Shown piece by piece: positions 63,005-64,000 of a stretch of DNA of 64,000 nt. The notes under the pieces were generated by a model. That model was not told the DNA's origin and searched no databases. It saw only the letters and a program-made list of their open reading frames with translations. A program made the translations under genes and the position numbers. The stretch is taken from assembly GCA_963667815.1 (NCBI GenBank), contig OY764021.1. One strand, written 5' to 3'. This DNA comes from Saccharicrinis sp963667815. GTDB lineage: Bacteria; Bacteroidota; Bacteroidia; Bacteroidales; Marinilabiliaceae. Numbering within the stretch: the first letter of the stretch is position 1; each line of letters starts with the position of its first letter.

Positions 63005-63623
63005 GCGACAAATGTATAAAGTTTTTTTCAAGGATAGAATTGTTTTTTTAACTAACAATATTGAACGTGACTTAAATAGTAATTTTGGTGCTATTTTCAA
63101 GTATTCTAACAAAAAGGAATTAAAAGATTTTATTAATCATTTTGAGAGTAAAGAAGAGATAAAAAGTGCTTTTATTTATCATCATGATTTAGATGAGTTA
63201 TTAGAACTATTCTCTGAATGTTTTAAGGTGATACACGCTGCCGGAGGAGTAGTAAAAAACAGCCAAGGCGAAATATTATTTATTCATAGACTTGGTGTAT
63301 GGGACTTGCCAAAAGGGAAAGCCGAAAAAGGTGAGTCTATTGAAGAAACTGCAATAAGAGAAGTAGAAGAAGAGTGTTCAATTACTCCACTAAAGATTAT
63401 ACAGCCTCTATCTCCAACGTATCATACCTATTGGTTAAAATCAAAGTTAATTTTAAAAAAGACGTTTTGGTATGAGATGAGTTTCGATGGAACTACCATT
63501 CCAAAACCGCAGTTAGAAGAAGATATTCAGATTGCAGAGTGGAGAAGTATACAACAATTAGATCCTATTTATCAAAATACATATCCTAGTATATTAGAAG
63601 TGTTAAATGAAGTTATTCAATAG
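63003..63623 (+). CDS. NUDIX hydrolase
   Basis: 206 aa. The NUDIX box G-x5-E-x7-REVEEE is present as GKAEKGESIEETAIREVEEE, preceded by AAGGVVKNSQGEILFIHRLGVWDLPKG. It hydrolyses nucleoside diphosphates linked to some other moiety; the substrate is unknown. Residues 1-75 form an extra N-terminal domain. The start may be ATG 63003, overlapping the pyrE ATG in the same CATG, or ATG 63012. Confidence 0.9.
   Translation: MRQMYKVFFKDRIVFLTNNIERDLNSNFGAIFKYSNKKELKDFINHFESKEEIKSAFIYHHDLDELLELFSECFKVIHAAGGVVKNSQGEILFIHRLGVWDLPKGKAEKGESIEETAIREVEEECSITPLKIIQPLSPTYHTYWLKSKLILKKTFWYEMSFDGTTIPKPQLEEDIQIAEWRSIQQLDPIYQNTYPSILEVLNEVIQ
63009..63016 (-). promoter_or_regulatory. Candidate -7 element for pyrE inside the NUDIX gene
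   Basis: Minus strand TACATTTG, exact TAnnTTTG, ending 4 bp before the pyrE ATG. Use of it would make a leaderless or nearly leaderless pyrE mRNA. A TTG lies only 12 bp upstream. Confidence 0.4.
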
Positions 63624-63733
63624 TAAAAGAAAGTAAAATACATGATTTTTGCATTGATTTGTGGTTAATGTCAATGCAATAGGAAGATTTTTCTTAATTT
63701 TAAGGGATTTTTTAACACAACATAATATTTTGC

Positions 63734-64000
63734 ATGACTCCTCAAGAATTTGAATTTGAAAATAGAAAGCACCAACTACGGCAAGAAGCGTCAGATAAGG
63801 AGGTTCAACGTCTTAGGAAAGTAAATAGAAATCAATCTCATAAAATTACAAAGCTCAGAAAAGCTATGTATTTTCAGTTGTTTTTCTTTGTTTCTTTATT
63901 TTTAGTTTTTTTGTTAAGAGGGATGATTGTTTTTTCCGGGGCGTCGTCAGATGAGGAGTTTAAGGCTTATCGGTTGAAATATACTGATCTACAAAAAGCA
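63734..64000 (+). CDS. Membrane protein of unknown function, N-terminal part (runs off the right edge)
   Basis: 89 open codons from ATG 63734. A charged, Arg/Lys/Glu-rich cytoplasmic start (MTPQEFEFENRKHQLRQ...), then one hydrophobic helix at about 48-70 (YFQLFFFVSLFLVFLL), then a polar extracytoplasmic segment. It could be a type II membrane protein. Too little is present to name a family. Confidence 0.6.
   Translation, partial: MTPQEFEFENRKHQLRQEASDKEVQRLRKVNRNQSHKITKLRKAMYFQLFFFVSLFLVFLLRGMIVFSGASSDEEFKAYRLKYTDLQKA

Noticed and set aside
1..64000. CRISPR arrays, rRNA or tRNA genes
   Set aside because: No spaced repeat array, no rRNA-like GC-rich block and no cloverleaf with a recognisable T-loop was found in the intergenic regions I read.

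Overview
The window is about 64 kb of AT-rich chromosome from a member of the Bacteroidota. The evidence is the near absence of Shine-Dalgarno sequences, many exact TAnnTTTG (-7) promoter elements upstream of genes, a long Ala/Glu-tailed S16 protein, and gene orders typical of this phylum (rpsP-rimM, mreC-mreD-pbp2-rodA, NUDIX/pyrE-SRPBCC-birA-rsfS-ftsH-cdsA-psd, RDD/SpoIIM/DUF4129/DUF4350/MoxR/DUF58). A marine Marinilabiliales-like lineage is my guess, not a demonstration. Most of the window is core genome; the only mobile element is one intact IS4-family insertion.

Layout. 1-5.4 kb: partial lysS, divergent from lipA-lipB, then recJ and a lipoprotein. 5.6-11.4 kb: a large ABCG-like transporter, then a LiaF-like membrane protein, a LytS-type histidine kinase and a LytTR response regulator. 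11.4-25.1 kb: ribF, ahcY, a SpoIIAA-like gene and an orphan chemoreceptor, mpl, a DUF3810 zincin, a HAD phosphatase, rpsP-rimM, an acyl-CoA ligase, pdxB and gnd. 25.1-27.9 kb (minus): homoserine dehydrogenase and O-acetylhomoserine sulfhydrylase, preceded by a Met-rich leader ORF. 28.1-35.6 kb: a 38-codon ORF, a beta-barrel-like protein and a TolC/adaptor/RND efflux operon. 35.8-40.4 kb: mreC, mreD, PBP2, rodA. 40.6-47 kb: a KamA-like radical SAM enzyme, the IS4-family element with a 9-bp target duplication, a flippase-like protein and priA. 47-54.1 kb: the MoxR/DUF58 cluster divergent from an RDD gene. 54.1-56.5 kb: two thioredoxin-fold lipoproteins that lack the CXXC motif. 56.8-63.6 kb: psd, cdsA, ftsH, rsfS, birA, an SRPBCC protein, pyrE and a NUDIX gene. 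A membrane protein gene runs off the right end.

Two regulatory systems stand out. (1) Two TTTACCGA repeats, 21 bp apart and with the second starting exactly 38 bp before a TAnnTTTG element, occur upstream of the LiaF/LytS/LytTR operon and again, with identical spacing, 20 kb away upstream of the TolC/RND efflux operon. This is what is expected of binding sites for the LytTR regulator encoded here, and it suggests an autoregulated envelope-stress circuit that switches on efflux. (2) Upstream of the methionine gene metY is a 10-codon ORF reading MMCRMMMMTL followed by mutually exclusive hairpins, which looks like a ribosome-sensing leader for methionine. Further points are a terminator inside the metY-hom pair, apparently leaderless starts for priA and pyrE, and the IS replacing the promoter-upstream DNA of the flippase gene.
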